From Siphonodentalium dalli (Eukaryota > Mollusca > Scaphopoda > Gadilida > Siphonodentaliidae): a stretch of DNA of 64,000 nucleotides. Location: positions 260,875,863 to 260,939,862 of the forward strand of contig CP136064.1 in the NCBI GenBank assembly GCA_032622095.1, in the 5' to 3' direction. Both the position numbers and the translations under genes were made by a program. Below the pieces are notes generated by a model. That model saw only the letters and a list, made by a program, of their open reading frames with translations, was not told the DNA's origin and did not search any database. This document shows positions 50,101 to 54,978 of this stretch, in pieces. Position 1 is the first letter of the stretch. Every line of letters begins with the position of its first letter.

Positions 50101-52920
50101 TTGGCACAGGATCTTTAATGCTGCACCAGTGCAGGTCCTGTCATGAAAGGGTTAATCTGGCCTGTGAAGCCTGAACAAAACCGTAGCATGCAGATATCCT
50201 TCATCCCATTGTGCTTCATGAATATTTCATAGATAATTCAAATCCGATATAAGATGACGGAGATACAGGGATGGACGTATTTTACACTCTGGGCCATAAC
50301 TTAAGAAGAAATGAACAGACATACCTATTGCACGTGGATATTGTCCTTCATGCTGCCTCATGAGCATACAACATATCATGACCTATGGTGACGGAGATAC
50401 AGACATCACGTTTTTACTCTAAGGGCAATAACTCTGCAACACATGATTGGACAAACCCATTCCATTTGGATATCACTTCCCCTCTGGTTGTTCGTATTTA
50501 TACCAAAGATCATTCAAATCTGATGTAAGAGAGCTCGATGTAAGGGAGCTCCAAAGTTGGTGAATACTGTGAGCGTACTACATGTAGTACCTATAGAATT
50601 GAAAATATTTGCAGTTATTTTTCTTGAATCTCATGCATTCAGGATGAATGATTAACCCTTCCATTTCTCATGCATTCAGGATGAATGATTAACCCTTCCA
50701 TTTCTCATGCATTCAGGATGAATGATTAACCCTTCCATTTCTCATGCATTCAGGATGAATGATTAACCCTTCCATTTCTCATGCATTCAGGATGAATGAT
50801 TAACCCTTCCATTTCTCATGCATTCAGGATGAATGATTAACCCTTCCATTTCTCATGCATTCAGGATGAATGATTAACCCTTTCATTTCTCATGCATTCA
50901 GGATGAATGATTAACCCTTCCATTTCTCATGCATTCAGGATGAATGATTAACCCTTCCATTTCTCAAGCATTCAGGATGAATGATTAACCCTTCCATTTC
51001 TCATGCATTCAGGATGAATGATTAACCCTTCCATTTCTCATGCATTCAGGATGAATGATTAACCCTTTCATTTCTCATGCATTCAGGATGAATGATTAAC
51101 CCTTCCATTTCTCATGCATTCAGGATGAATGATTAACCCTTCCATTTCTCAAGCATTCAGGATGAATGATTAACCCTTCCATTTCTCATGCATTCAGGAT
51201 GAATGATTAACCCTTCCGTTTCTCATGCATTCGGGATGAATGATTAACCCTTCCGTTTCTCATGCATTCGGGATGAATGATTAACCCTTCCATTTCTCAT
51301 GCATTCGGGATGAATGATTAACCCTTCCATTTCTCATGCATTCGGGATGAATGATTTAACCCTTCCATTTCTCATGCATTCAGGATGAATGATTAACCAT
51401 TCCATTTCTCATGCATTCAGGATGAATGATTAACCCTTCCATTAAATTAAATTCCATAAATTATTTATTTCAGGTTGATCTCGAGAAAGAGCTGTGTGAT
51501 AAAATCAGCGAAGTTCAGGAATCCATCGACCCGAAGCCACCGATGAAGCATGTTGTGGGTGATGATGAGATTGGAGTGGTTCATGAGTTAACACAGGTAA
51601 TTAGCAATGTCTCTGTCTTTCTGTATGTATTTTGGTTTCCAATTTAAGTTACGCACATTAGGCCATTAGGCCATTTTTTTTAATTTCTTCAACAAAGCGG
51701 CGTTGACTTGCCACGTTTTCGAGGGACACTGGTTGTCCGACCTTTTATTTTAGTTTATTCATCTCTATTAAATCACTAAATGTAGTTGGAGATTGATTGA
51801 ATGTCAATCTGCAAATAGGAACTAATATAAGCTGCCTCGATCTTGCAAGGAAACACTTGACGGATCCTAAGTCATGTTAACCATCTCATTCTGTAGGAAT
51901 ATCTTTCTTGCAGAATCATGTAATCTCTGATACTGGACAAAACCTTAGGGGCATGTTATAACTCAAAACTATCACCAAGTATTCATAGTAATAATTTTGA
52001 TGCCCATGAAAAACGTAAGATACCCTGGCACTAAACCTACAAAATATGTCTGCTAAAGAATAAAAGAAAAAATTATTAAAATTGTAAAAAATTGTAAAAA
52101 ATAATAACAAATGATGAAAAATTGTTAGGCCAATGCATATATAAGAGAATGCATTGGCACAGGGTAAAAAAATCCCGACTTATGACTGAATTTGATATGG
52201 CGGGTCACATATAAAAAATAATTCCCCCATCTGTCAGCATCTGTCCCAATTATCCAGAAAAGTTGGAGCATATATAAGAGAACGCATTGGCCTAAATTTT
52301 TTTTACAATTTTAATAATTTTTTCTTGTATTCTTTAACAATTTTATAATTTCACCCATACAGAGCCCCAGACAAACATGAGCAGACGACACTCTTCTATA
52401 TGCTTCTATATTACTGGATTTGATATGGCGGGTCACATATTCGACCTTTGAACCACCCATTGACTCAAACTGAGTTATTACTAAAATATGAACTCTTGAT
52501 TGCCCCATGGTCATAGAAATTCCAATCTAGAGAGACCTACAGAGGATGCTATTTGACATAGTGTGGTGCGTGTCAAGATCAGCATATGAAACGTCATTGT
52601 TTTGGAGATTTGTGAAACATTGGCTCTAAGTTAGCTCGACCATTTTCATGTCAGTTTAATTTTATGAACTTGCAACTGCAAAACATTTCAGCACCTGAAA
52701 ATTTACATTTTACATCCCGGCATGTCTCATTATTATATAATCTGACAGACTTTTTTTATGAATATTTCAGGGTAATGTACAGAGATGTCATTTGATTACT
52801 GACCAATTGAATGATGCTAAATCCTCAATGTTAAAAGTGCTAGATCACAAGCAGAGAATTATGGAGATTGTTCAGAAACACATGAGCAAGAGGCCAATCA
52901 AAAAGAAAGAAAGGACGTAG
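10191..52920 (+). CDS. SAP130: SAP130, Sin3A-HDAC corepressor complex subunit (18 coding exons)
   Basis: Nuclear scaffold subunit of the Sin3/HDAC1-2 repressor complex; the conserved C-terminus of the family mediates complex assembly. I joined 18 GT/AG exons; every junction keeps phase and the total is 3066 nt (1021 residues plus stop), close to the about 1048 of vertebrate SAP130. Residues 1-640 are low-complexity, rich in Ser/Thr/Pro/Gln/Ala, but carry family landmarks such as SHLPRG followed by an Ala-rich stretch (about 190-200). The C-terminal third holds SPRPSILRKR (about 698), IKQEP, SPRKKPRKQ (about 803), EYVDDDGVRW (about 851), NQKGVVQKASGWKLY and SMLKVLDHK (about 990). The start is the first ATG of the first recognisable exon; the in-frame TGA just upstream supports it, but a spliced upstream coding exon cannot be excluded. 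Introns are inflated by transposable elements, and three exons have duplicated acceptors upstream. It is not the unrelated spliceosomal SAP130 (SF3B3). Confidence 0.93.
10735..10815. mobile_element. CAAGCCTTG-family half element
   Basis: One arm only: gcattactaaatttgccctc, tggggacctcattctgcaaa, then tatatccaggctttg. It generates the spurious ORF over 10647-10937. Confidence 0.6.
11573..12382 (+). CDS. FLYWCH zinc-finger/MULE transposase-derived ORF, catalytic core missing
   Basis: A 269-codon ORF from ATG to TGA inside SAP130 intron 1, same strand. Residues about 8-65 fit a FLYWCH domain: aromatic start, GGKYLVFNHYKF, WRC (39-41) and HNH (62-64). The second zinc-ligand Cys expected about five residues after WRC is absent unless C42 serves. 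Residues about 120-250 (LIRRATALPFL, TTNHVEGWHNKLQNYLP, IEFIKKEQAYHES) are the C-terminal part of MULE-type transposases. The DDE catalytic region that normally lies between is missing; a Lys-rich stretch encoded by an A-run marks the join. An AATAAA follows at 12472. It is a deletion derivative or a domesticated remnant; no TIRs were found. Confidence 0.7.
   Translation: MANAQVHIYFIPNDRGGKYLVFNHYKFCVKSRRNDSVHWRCCSKTSGATVNTKNDISYKSQHNHDSDQAQVAAETIIAELKTLVRQKSRPVTAIYQEEISSMYIFEKKKKGETKTLIRRATALPFLSVGDISDALFEVLEEAPAGSNIEKFTDYVTSYWVEGDHSRQTWNHFDNDGPRTTNHVEGWHNKLQNYLPWSKPNLFNFIEFIKKEQAYHESTILQVSNGGRVRPQQRKYRSINNSLRHYKRVYREGQLGMLQYLDSVGYLSGF
12837..13024 (+). pseudogene. frameshifted N-terminal exon of an uncharacterised basic-domain family
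   Basis: From ATG 12837: MLPAKGRPVITDSEKRRKKQ then a stop; a one-base shift at about 12900 restores KASSTFIGSEIVRWKRLN and ends at donor-like GAAG/GTAAAA (13024/13025). The pattern 'GRP...SEKRRKK...T-x-IG-x-EI-x-RW-x-x-L' is common at the start of uncharacterised invertebrate and fish proteins. The single frameshift and lack of further exons suggest a relic, although a sequence error cannot be ruled out. Confidence 0.35.
13715..14902. mobile_element. non-autonomous hAT element (1188 bp)
   Basis: Ends TAGTGCTGGGCGGTAT and its imperfect complement ATATCGCCCAGCCCTA, with identical 8-bp target duplications ATCTCAAT at 13707-13714 and 14903-14910. Subterminal ATATCG repeats are typical. No transposase ORF. 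In SAP130 intron 1. Confidence 0.9.
15195..15297 (+). CDS. SAP130: SAP130 coding exon 2
   Basis: Acceptor ttatttcag and donor gtaggt bracket 103 nt reading ANITRMQTRPMTINPVGHMA and onward. It enters in phase 0 and leaves in phase 1, which is the phase needed by the next exon. The donor is chosen by phase: the alternative AG/GTTCAA four bases later would put a stop in exon 3. Confidence 0.8.
15480..15650. repeat. decayed two-hairpin core
   Basis: gatcctgtgccagtgcattc and two imperfect palindromes separated by ggtcaagataaatattgtta; outer ends not recognised. Confidence 0.6.
16167..16418 (+). CDS. SAP130: SAP130 coding exon 3
   Basis: Acceptor gaaaacag, donor gtgagt, 252 nt, phase 1 to phase 1. 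It ends in VPFPSHLPRG; vertebrate SAP130 has SHLPRG followed by an alanine run, and here the alanine run (GAIAAAS) begins the next exon, which fixes the junction. Confidence 0.88.
16682..17540. mobile_element. non-autonomous hAT element (859 bp)
   Basis: TIRs CAGGGACCAGCC and GGCTGGTCCCTG; perfect 8-bp duplication CTGATTCT at 16674-16681 and 17541-17548. Subterminal boxes agggcgaa/ttcgccc occur at both ends. In SAP130 intron 3. Confidence 0.92.
17549..18785. other. intron sequence; tandem and A/T-only stretches
   Basis: gggcgtgagcgtgactgtat is duplicated at about 17865 and 17910; 18190-18390 is almost only A and T (aattaaaaa units). No exon. Confidence 0.5.
18786..19185. mobile_element. TTAA-flanked MITE (ACCCAACA type), two hairpins
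   Basis: TTAACCCTTTACCCAACA and TGTTGGGTAAAGGGTTAA ends; CCC start plus TTAA target is the piggyBac pattern. Two 67-bp palindromes at 18817-18883 and 18965-19031 lie in opposite orientation about an A/T-rich spacer. Confidence 0.9.
19261..21137. mobile_element. outer hAT element interrupted by a second hAT
   Basis: Ends TAGGGGTGGGAGGTA and the complement of TAGGGGTGCGAGATA; perfect 8-bp duplication GTATTAGA at 19253-19260 and 21138-21145. Of its 1877 bp, 19630-20746 plus one target copy is a nested insertion, leaving about 752 bp. Confidence 0.9.
19630..20746. mobile_element. hAT element nested in another hAT (1117 bp)
   Basis: TIRs CAGGCCTCAGC and GCTGAGGCCTG; target copies CTTCGTGA (19622-19629) and CTTCGTGC (20747-20754), 7 of 8 matching. 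It carries gggagactt/aagtctccc and ggcgactt boxes near the ends. No ORF of note. Confidence 0.88.
22000..22477 (+). CDS. SAP130: SAP130 coding exon 4
   Basis: The largest exon, 478 nt, between acceptor ttttttcag and donor gttagt, phase 1 in and phase 2 out. It encodes an Ala/Ser/Thr-rich low-complexity segment including NTATAVLRPSQS, comparable to VLRPTSQ of vertebrate SAP130. Confidence 0.88.
22563..22661. mobile_element. CAAGCCTTG-family fragment
   Basis: Short palindromic arms around cccgctatgtggga with caccctctggacctcattct on the right and an end ctaaactcaggcttg. Left TIR missing. Confidence 0.6.
22715..23508 (+). mobile_element. Helitron-like non-autonomous element, copy 1
   Basis: Same family as the copy at 29421: identical start, internal repeats and the same end (gggacagtcacacctctag). 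It lies in SAP130 intron 4. The ORFs inside are repeats of one noncoding unit in different frames. Confidence 0.55.
23690..23960. repeat. dispersed repeat next to SAP130 exon 5
   Basis: Family with ggttgtttgttgaacttatt and ataactgaatgggagaat boxes; other copies at 21260-21480, 39485-39730, 40640-40900, 35560-35680, 60350-60480 and 61850-61970. Several copies lie shortly before exons. Confidence 0.65.
23984..24210 (+). CDS. SAP130: SAP130 coding exon 5
   Basis: Acceptor tatttgcag, donor gtttgt, 227 nt, phase 2 in and phase 1 out. It contains LQITLTPRS and QTKIIHTP, aligning with the ITLPSHP/QKTIFSTG segment of vertebrate SAP130. Confidence 0.87.
24661..25068. mobile_element. TTAA-flanked MITE (ACCCAACA type), two hairpins
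   Basis: Near-identical to the 18786 copy across ends, both hairpins and the right-hand unique part (ggttccaatgatatccatat). In SAP130 intron 5. Confidence 0.9.
25069..26503. other. intron sequence, nothing recognised
   Basis: AT-rich SAP130 intron 5. The 124-codon ORF near 25474 is low complexity and lacks an ATG-led family match. Confidence 0.5.
26504..26608 (+). CDS. SAP130: SAP130 coding exon 6
   Basis: Acceptor acgtttcag, donor gtaagt, 105 nt, phase 1 to phase 1. It encodes LNMTVPPKTTAPIAADIPV, matching the VTMTVPSHSS...SNIPVAKV block of vertebrates. Confidence 0.87.
26684..26870. mobile_element. CAAGCCTTG-family fragment (long type)
   Basis: Starts gacatttgcaaaatgaggtc and continues with the same centre (ttagttactttttctcttct, complement of the window-start copy). 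Confidence 0.55.
27532..27745. mobile_element. TTAA-flanked foldback MITE without the shared hairpin
   Basis: TTAACCCTTTCAGTGCCAAG and CTTGGCACTGAAAGGGTTAA ends; the whole 206-bp core folds on itself around gagctttaagagctc. It shares ends and subterminal tgtatcaacccatat with the GAGTGCC type. Confidence 0.9.
27783..28020 (+). CDS. SAP130: SAP130 coding exon 7
   Basis: Acceptor ctcccacag, donor gtgagt, 238 nt, phase 1 in and phase 2 out. It starts AKVTPQRHQHPA, the counterpart of AKVVPQQITH in vertebrates, then a Ser/Thr-rich stretch. Confidence 0.87.
28193..28618. mobile_element. TTAA-flanked MITE (ACCCAACA type), reversed
   Basis: Same family in the opposite orientation, TTAA at 28193 and 28615; two hairpins. 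In SAP130 intron 7. Confidence 0.9.
29128..30320 (+). repeat. 40-bp tandem array split by an inserted element
   Basis: Units of 40 bp (gctgatatataattttaaca core, ending tatataccacaagaa) run 29128-29420 (about seven) and resume 30198-30320 (about three). The 777-bp CCCCCC/CTAG element lies between. Degenerate units continue around 30494-30560. Confidence 0.9.
29421..30197 (+). mobile_element. Helitron-like non-autonomous element, copy 2
   Basis: It begins tataccccccgcaacgaagt, has GTCCGTCC tracts and about four internal ~165-bp repeats (ttggcac...tttagtaccatggga boxes), and ends cctctag. It interrupts a tandem array with no clear target duplication; a CTAG end next to T and no duplication is what Helitrons show, but the 5' end is not a classical TC, so the class is uncertain. 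Confidence 0.55.
30672..31602 (+). repeat. 43-bp minisatellite made of SAP130 exon 8 splice acceptor
   Basis: About 21 units of 43 bp, each with a pyrimidine-rich acceptor (tttgttttcag or tttattttcag) followed by about 22 bases homologous to the start of exon 8 (gtcatctatgccaccatac). Most units then read attaaatga, giving a stop soon after the border in the SAP130 frame. The unit next to the exon has its CAG changed to CATG. The array ends exactly in the real acceptor. Confidence 0.92.
31603..31727 (+). CDS. SAP130: SAP130 coding exon 8, preceded by decoy-acceptor array
   Basis: Acceptor ttattttcag, donor gtatgt, 125 nt, phase 2 in and phase 1 out. It reads RSSMPPYIAPQELYYHSLQY and onward. 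The acceptor and first ~22 coding bases are the template of the 43-bp minisatellite directly upstream; the real exon differs from the copies at the tenth and later codons (GCACCACAAG instead of AAATGAGATG). Confidence 0.85.
32137..32168 (+). repeat. run of 32 G
   Basis: 32 consecutive G in SAP130 intron 8, after a gaggtccccaccgat remnant. Possible G-quadruplex; the exact length may be affected by sequencing. Confidence 0.85.
32391..32970. repeat. dispersed repeat, gacttgaagtcgg type
   Basis: tatgcccccgacttgaagtc followed by GTCCGTCC and two to three ~160-bp internal repeats (gctgatatttggtatggtga), parallel in layout to the CCCCCC element family. SAP130 intron 8. Confidence 0.6.
33053..33226 (+). 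CDS. SAP130: SAP130 coding exon 9
   Basis: Acceptor cttttctcag, donor gtacgt, 174 nt, phase 1 to phase 1. It encodes an Ala-rich stretch followed by NHPLMVTVDPSRPLNMHG, similar to the LNPMQLMTVDASHARH segment of vertebrate SAP130. Confidence 0.87.
33350..34140. repeat. long inverted repeat, ~100-bp arms
   Basis: aagtttcctttgatgtaaac through gtatatatctttctata (about 33358-33450) is complementary to about 34036-34130. The ~580-bp loop contains no ORF. Probably a TIR element in SAP130 intron 9; target duplication not identified. Confidence 0.8.
34250..34931. mobile_element. non-autonomous hAT element (about 682 bp)
   Basis: Ends contain GTTGAAACGA and its complement; perfect 8-bp duplication TGAAACCT at 34242-34249 and 34932-34939. 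Subterminal aatcgac boxes repeat at both ends. In SAP130 intron 9. Confidence 0.82.
34975..35135. repeat. ~75-bp direct duplication
   Basis: aagttggcccaatattaaat and aagttagcccaatattaaat start two copies ending catactggttc. In SAP130 intron 9. Confidence 0.8.
35354..35476. mobile_element. CAAGCCTTG-family element
   Basis: Begins CAAGCCTTGAAACAGTG, has both gaggtcccc arms, but the right end turns into a taatc microsatellite (35483-35505). Confidence 0.75.
35972..36176 (+). CDS. SAP130: SAP130 coding exon 10
   Basis: Acceptor acaattctag, donor gtatgt, 205 nt, phase 1 in and phase 2 out. It ends SPRPSILRKRTADG, almost identical to vertebrate SPRPSILRKKPATDG, one of the firmest anchors of the gene call. 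Confidence 0.93.
36523..36961. mobile_element. TTAA-flanked MITE (GAGTGCC type)
   Basis: TTAACCCTTTGAGTGCCAGG and CCTGGCACTCAAAGGGTTAA ends, one 67-bp hairpin near 36575-36641 and a unique 3' half also found (reversed) at about 51930-52060. Confidence 0.9.
37296..37409 (+). CDS. SAP130: SAP130 coding exon 11
   Basis: Acceptor cttcttccag, donor gtgagt, 114 nt, phase 2 to phase 2. It encodes PVIIKKPFNLSASEALSPHK and a Ser/Pro-rich tail. Confidence 0.87.
37506..37961. mobile_element. foldback element with GTGACCCGCC ends and two hairpins
   Basis: Arms GTGACCCGCCATATCAAATC and its complement extend about 45 bases each side and then enter the same two-hairpin core as the TTAA MITEs. Flanking AAAT may be a short target duplication. 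In SAP130 intron 11. Confidence 0.8.
38216..38410. repeat. decayed TTAA MITE (CATGA type)
   Basis: Starts TTAACCCTTCCATGACTGG, with two imperfect hairpins; no right TIR. Related partial copies lie at 30358-30440, 36962-37075, 46257-46440 and 49105-49260. Confidence 0.6.
39201..39256 (+). repeat. partial duplicate of SAP130 exon 12 with acceptor
   Basis: Acceptor tttgttttccag followed by ggacaatagtcagcc and about 48 bases similar to the start of exon 12, 68 bp upstream of the real border. It has several substitutions and no donor of its own, so use of it would extend exon 12 and shift the frame (68 is not a multiple of three). Confidence 0.8.
39276..39397 (+). CDS. SAP130: SAP130 coding exon 12
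   Basis: Acceptor tttttttcag, donor gtatga, 122 nt, phase 2 in and phase 1 out. It ends MRIKQEPPDLLENG; IKQEP resembles a SUMO-acceptor motif and matches the IKVKEEVEP position of vertebrates. A diverged copy of its first ~48 bases with acceptor lies 68 bp upstream. Confidence 0.88.
39861..39926 (+). repeat. partial duplicate of SAP130 exon 13 with acceptor
   Basis: A nearly identical copy of the acceptor (ataaatttcag) and the first ~46 coding bases of exon 13, offset by 86 bp. After the Glu-Ala-Ser codons it diverges to LSTIN and a TAA. Splicing here would give a protein ending just before the basic SPRKKPRKQ motif and lacking the C-terminal domain. Confidence 0.85.
39954..40026 (+). CDS. 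SAP130: SAP130 coding exon 13
   Basis: Acceptor ataaatttcag, donor gtgagt, 73 nt, phase 1 in and phase 2 out. It reads IPTTPTHSNSIEASPRKK and PRKQLL; the basic SPRKKPRKQ motif is shared with vertebrate SAP130 and looks like a nuclear localisation signal. A partial copy sits 86 bp upstream. Confidence 0.92.
40957..41066 (+). CDS. SAP130: SAP130 coding exon 14
   Basis: Acceptor cattaacag, donor gtaaat, 110 nt, phase 2 in and phase 1 out. It encodes a charged segment, HANEDLKDNSSSDEELNKL and a Lys/Arg-rich end, corresponding to the acidic-then-basic region before the conserved C-terminal domain. Confidence 0.87.
41616..41777. repeat. foldback, ~75-bp arms
   Basis: aaggattaactgtcatgtgg pairs with ccacatgacagttaatcctt, with a centre aaaccctttgggtttt. 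In SAP130 intron 14. Confidence 0.85.
41967..42115. repeat. foldback, ~55-bp arms
   Basis: The left arm (caatttacaaaacttgtcca, gtaaattagatctgg) is complementary to the right arm (ccagacctaatttactggac). Adjacent to the foldback at 41616. Confidence 0.8.
42743..42880 (+). CDS. SAP130: SAP130 coding exon 15, start of conserved C-terminal domain
   Basis: Acceptor ttccatacag, donor gtacaa, 138 nt, phase 1 to phase 1. EYVDDDGVRWTLEKKRPSV, NFYNINWKSRNNHY and the aromatic spacing match EYIDEEGVRY...HYRNPWKAAYHHF of vertebrates. Confidence 0.93.
43087..43520. repeat. ~140-bp tandem duplication interrupted by a MITE
   Basis: agatgcagtgaacacaaaaa to accataaacgttacagag occurs at about 43093-43223 and again at 43390-43516, with the 151-bp MITE between. 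Small differences separate the copies. Confidence 0.85.
43224..43374. mobile_element. foldback hAT MITE, CAAGCCTTG family, perfect copy
   Basis: A 151-bp near-perfect palindrome starting CAAGCCTTGAAATAG, with gaggtccccagagggtgaat arms and a short loop. Perfect 8-bp duplication TTACAGAG at 43216-43223 and 43375-43382. It separates two copies of a ~140-bp tandem duplication. Confidence 0.92.
43758..44839. mobile_element. hAT element, truncated second copy of the 58447 family
   Basis: Starts TAGGGCCCGACGAATC and tracks the 58447 copy over its length, but stops at gaatgtaag where a CAAGCCTTG-family fragment begins; the last ~45 bases with the right TIR are missing. In SAP130 intron 15. Confidence 0.85.
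44840..44915. mobile_element. CAAGCCTTG-family fragment
   Basis: gaggtccccagagggtgaat to caccctctga, fused directly to the truncated hAT at 43758-44839 and lying just before SAP130 exon 16. Confidence 0.65.
44943..45046 (+). CDS. SAP130: SAP130 coding exon 16
   Basis: Acceptor ttatttatag, donor gtatgt, 104 nt, phase 1 in and phase 0 out. NELSNQKGVVQKASGWKLY followed by HLGAQLEDL matches the NQKGVSCRAQGWKVHLCAAQLLQL block. Confidence 0.94.
46796..47670. repeat. dispersed repeat with GTCTGTCT tract
   Basis: Internal ~190-bp units (gatcggaaccaaatttggta, gagttatgacccttt) and a perfect 61-bp direct duplication at about 47160-47280. SAP130 intron 16; noncoding. Confidence 0.6.
47671..48834. other. 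intron sequence, nothing recognised
   Basis: Part of the 6.4-kb SAP130 intron 16; AT-rich, no coding or element ends seen. Confidence 0.5.
49195..50235. repeat. ~135-bp direct duplication about 900 bp apart
   Basis: agagaatgctctggcacagg to gtgcttcatgaatat (49195-49330) is repeated at 50090-50225. It spans the right end of the CATGA-type MITE and flank, so the flank was duplicated together with the MITE end. Confidence 0.8.
49686..50155. mobile_element. TTAA-flanked MITE (CATGA type)
   Basis: TTAACCCTTTCATGACGGG and CCTGTCATGAAAGGGTTAA ends; left hairpin decayed, right hairpin (about 50038-50104) intact; A-rich centre with repeated ttaaagaatgtaag. Confidence 0.88.
50632..51442 (+). repeat. 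37-bp tandem array in SAP130 intron 16
   Basis: About 22 units with consensus tctcatgcattcaggatgaa plus tgattaacccttccatt, very uniform (a few a/g and c/t changes, one unit with an extra t near 51355). It stops about 33 bases before exon 17. No spacers, so it is not a CRISPR-like array. Confidence 0.93.
51474..51596 (+). CDS. SAP130: SAP130 coding exon 17
   Basis: Acceptor tttatttcag, donor gtaatt, 41 codons in phase 0. VDLEKELCDKISEVQESI and GVVHELTQ correspond to NLEHDVYERLTNLQEGI...INELIQ. The 37-bp tandem array ends only about 33 bases before this exon. Confidence 0.93.
52120..52440. mobile_element. rearranged fragments of the GTGACCCGCC element
   Basis: Pieces of the hairpin core (52125-52160), the right arm ending ggcgggtcacat at 52208, part of the centre (cccatacagagccccagaca, about 52354) and another right arm to 52438. 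In SAP130 intron 17. Confidence 0.6.
52771..52920 (+). CDS. SAP130: SAP130 terminal coding exon 18
   Basis: Acceptor gaatatttcag, then 49 codons and TAG. GNVQRCHLITDQLNDAKSSM and LKVLDHKQRIMEIVQKH match the vertebrate C-terminus (GNMQRCKLVMDQ...SMLKVLDHKDRV); the basic tail KKKE also corresponds. Confidence 0.95.
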   Translation, partial: GNVQRCHLITDQLNDAKSSMLKVLDHKQRIMEIVQKHMSKRPIKKKERT

Positions 52921-52958
52921 CCCAGTACTTGTTTTTGTTTCTGTTTTATAATAATGTG

Positions 52959-52964
52959 AATAAA
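52959..52964 (+). terminator. SAP130 polyadenylation signal AATAAA
   Basis: A canonical AATAAA hexamer 38 bases after the SAP130 stop, in an A/T-rich setting. It is the first such hexamer after the stop, implying a very short 3' UTR if used. Confidence 0.5.
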
Positions 52965-53037
52965 ATGAAAAAAATATTTAAAAATTAAATGAGAGTAATT
53001 GCATCACGATGACTTGAATTTATTATACACCTGTTGA

Positions 53038-54260
53038 ATTTATTAGCTCAACTTTTACTTGTAAAGTTTGAGCTATTGCCATGGGTTGGTATGTGTGTGG
53101 GCTACAGTTCATGCCTTTGGTCGGATCAATGAAATTTGTCATAGTTGTTGACATTGACATGTAGATGGGAATGAGTCATTTTGGAAAAAAACATGGCGCC
53201 AGCGGCCATCTTGGATTTCAAAATTCAATCCATTAGCACAGGCTACAGGCCGTACTGTTCATCTGATCATCCTGAAATTTGTAATGGATGTTAATAGTGA
53301 CATGTAGATGGGAACTATTCATTTTTAGGTCATTTGGCCTTAAAACATGGCCACTGGCAGCCATCTTGGATTTTACTCTTTGCATGACAAAATCCTTTGG
53401 CACAGGCTACAGGTTGTAACTTTGGTCAGATCATTATGAAATTTAGTATATTTCGTACCATGGGAACCTATGCACCTGCGATTATGAGGTCCGTCCTAAT
53501 TTTTAGCTCAACTTGACAGTCAAGTTTGAGCTATTGTCATAGGTTAACTTTGAACGATTTTCAATGAAAAATATGGCCACCGCCGGCCATCTTGGAGTTT
53601 ACTTTTTATGACTAAATCCTTTTTTACACATTACAGACCACATCGCTCATCCGATCGTCACCAAACTTCATATGTATCTTTGGGGTGACTTCTAGATGGG
53701 AGCAATCATATTTTTTTCAAAATAAAATGGCCGCCAGCAACCATCCTGGATTTTATTCTTTGCTTGACTAAATCCTTTGCCACACCCTACCTACAGACCA
53801 CATCCCTGATCCGATCATCACCAAACTACGTATCGATCTTCGGGGTGACCTCCAGATGGGAGCCATAATTTTTTTTTATAAAATTTGTTTAAAAAAACAT
53901 GGCAACCAGCGGCCATCTAAAGATTCCAAATTTTAATCCATCGCTGCAGCATGCATTTATTGGAGAATTGTTTTGAAAATTTACAGGCATGTTTAGATCA
54001 CCTCCAGATAGGAGCTATCGAATTGAAATTTTTTTCGATGAAAAACATGGCCGTCAGCAGCCATCTTGGATTTTACTCTTTGCTTCACTAAACCTTTGGC
54101 AATCCTACAGACCTAATCCAAAACATGGCCGCAATCACCATCTTTGATTTTACTCTTTGTATGACTAAATCCTTCGGCGCACCCAAGAGGCCAACTCCGT
54201 CATCCAATCATCACCAAACTTCAAATGGATCTTCGGGTGACCTCAAGATGGGAGCCATCT
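53038..54260. repeat. dispersed repeat after SAP130, ccatcttgga type
   Basis: gagctattgccatgggttgg start, then about six ~160-bp internal repeats each with aaacatggc, gccatcttggattt and gatcatcaccaaact. Noncoding; lies between the two convergent genes. Confidence 0.65.
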
Positions 54261-54599
54261 CATACCTTATTGAGAAATAACCTCAATATTATGGGTGCTT
54301 GCTTGAGTGAGGAACATTTGTATGGAGGGAGTGCTCAGTCCAAGTCACAAAACAGTTGAGGGGGCAAAACCCATTTAAAGATGCAATTGAAGAACTTAGT
54401 GTTTTATGTAACCCATGCCACACCACATCAGCTCTGAATATAACTGCATGTCGTAGCAAGGGGTGAAAGTTTCAGGCAAGACTTTGAGGTATGGATGGAC
54501 ATTGGACATATGGCTACCAATTCCCCTTGCAGTAGCTGAGCATTGCCATAACGTTTAGTGTCATTACCCGAGAATTTTGACATTTGGGCATGTCACCTC

Positions 54600-54832
54600 T
54601 TAAAGGGGTGGGCTGTACACTAAATCCGGTCATTTATGGGACCATCTCCTTTTATACTCGATAGAATATATGCAACAAATGAATGAATTTGAGCCATGGA
54701 TTATATAAATACACTTGTGTGCTCTATGATAGATGCAAACATGGTAATTTTAATGAAAATTAATTTATGACTCGAGTCATATATTTTGTTGAGTATAAAA
54801 GATGGCCGGATTTAGTGTACATGCCCCTTTAA
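54600..54832. mobile_element. TTAA-flanked MITE (AGGGG type)
   Basis: TTAAAGGGGTGGGCTGTACAC and GTACATGCCCCTTTAA ends around a 225-bp core. Related partial copies at 57347-57530 and 12545-12600 share ggggtactgtacac. Confidence 0.75.
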
Positions 54833-54978
54833 TGAACCCATTGATTTTTGGACAGTCGACTCTTCCCATTCAAATGGTATTCATTCAAGTGTGTAGCCAC
54901 TCACCGTAGCATTAGTTACAATATAAGTTAGTAACATAGACAGGATTATCTTCCCAAAGTTTTTCATCGCATTGGAAC

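Noticed and set aside
50632..51442. Regular repeats resembling a CRISPR array
   Set aside because: Units are contiguous with no variable spacers, in an intron of an animal gene.
10191..52920. Spliceosomal SAP130 (SF3B3)
   Set aside because: Name clash only; the sequence has the SPRPSILRKR and SMLKVLDHK motifs of the Sin3-associated protein and no WD/beta-propeller repeats.
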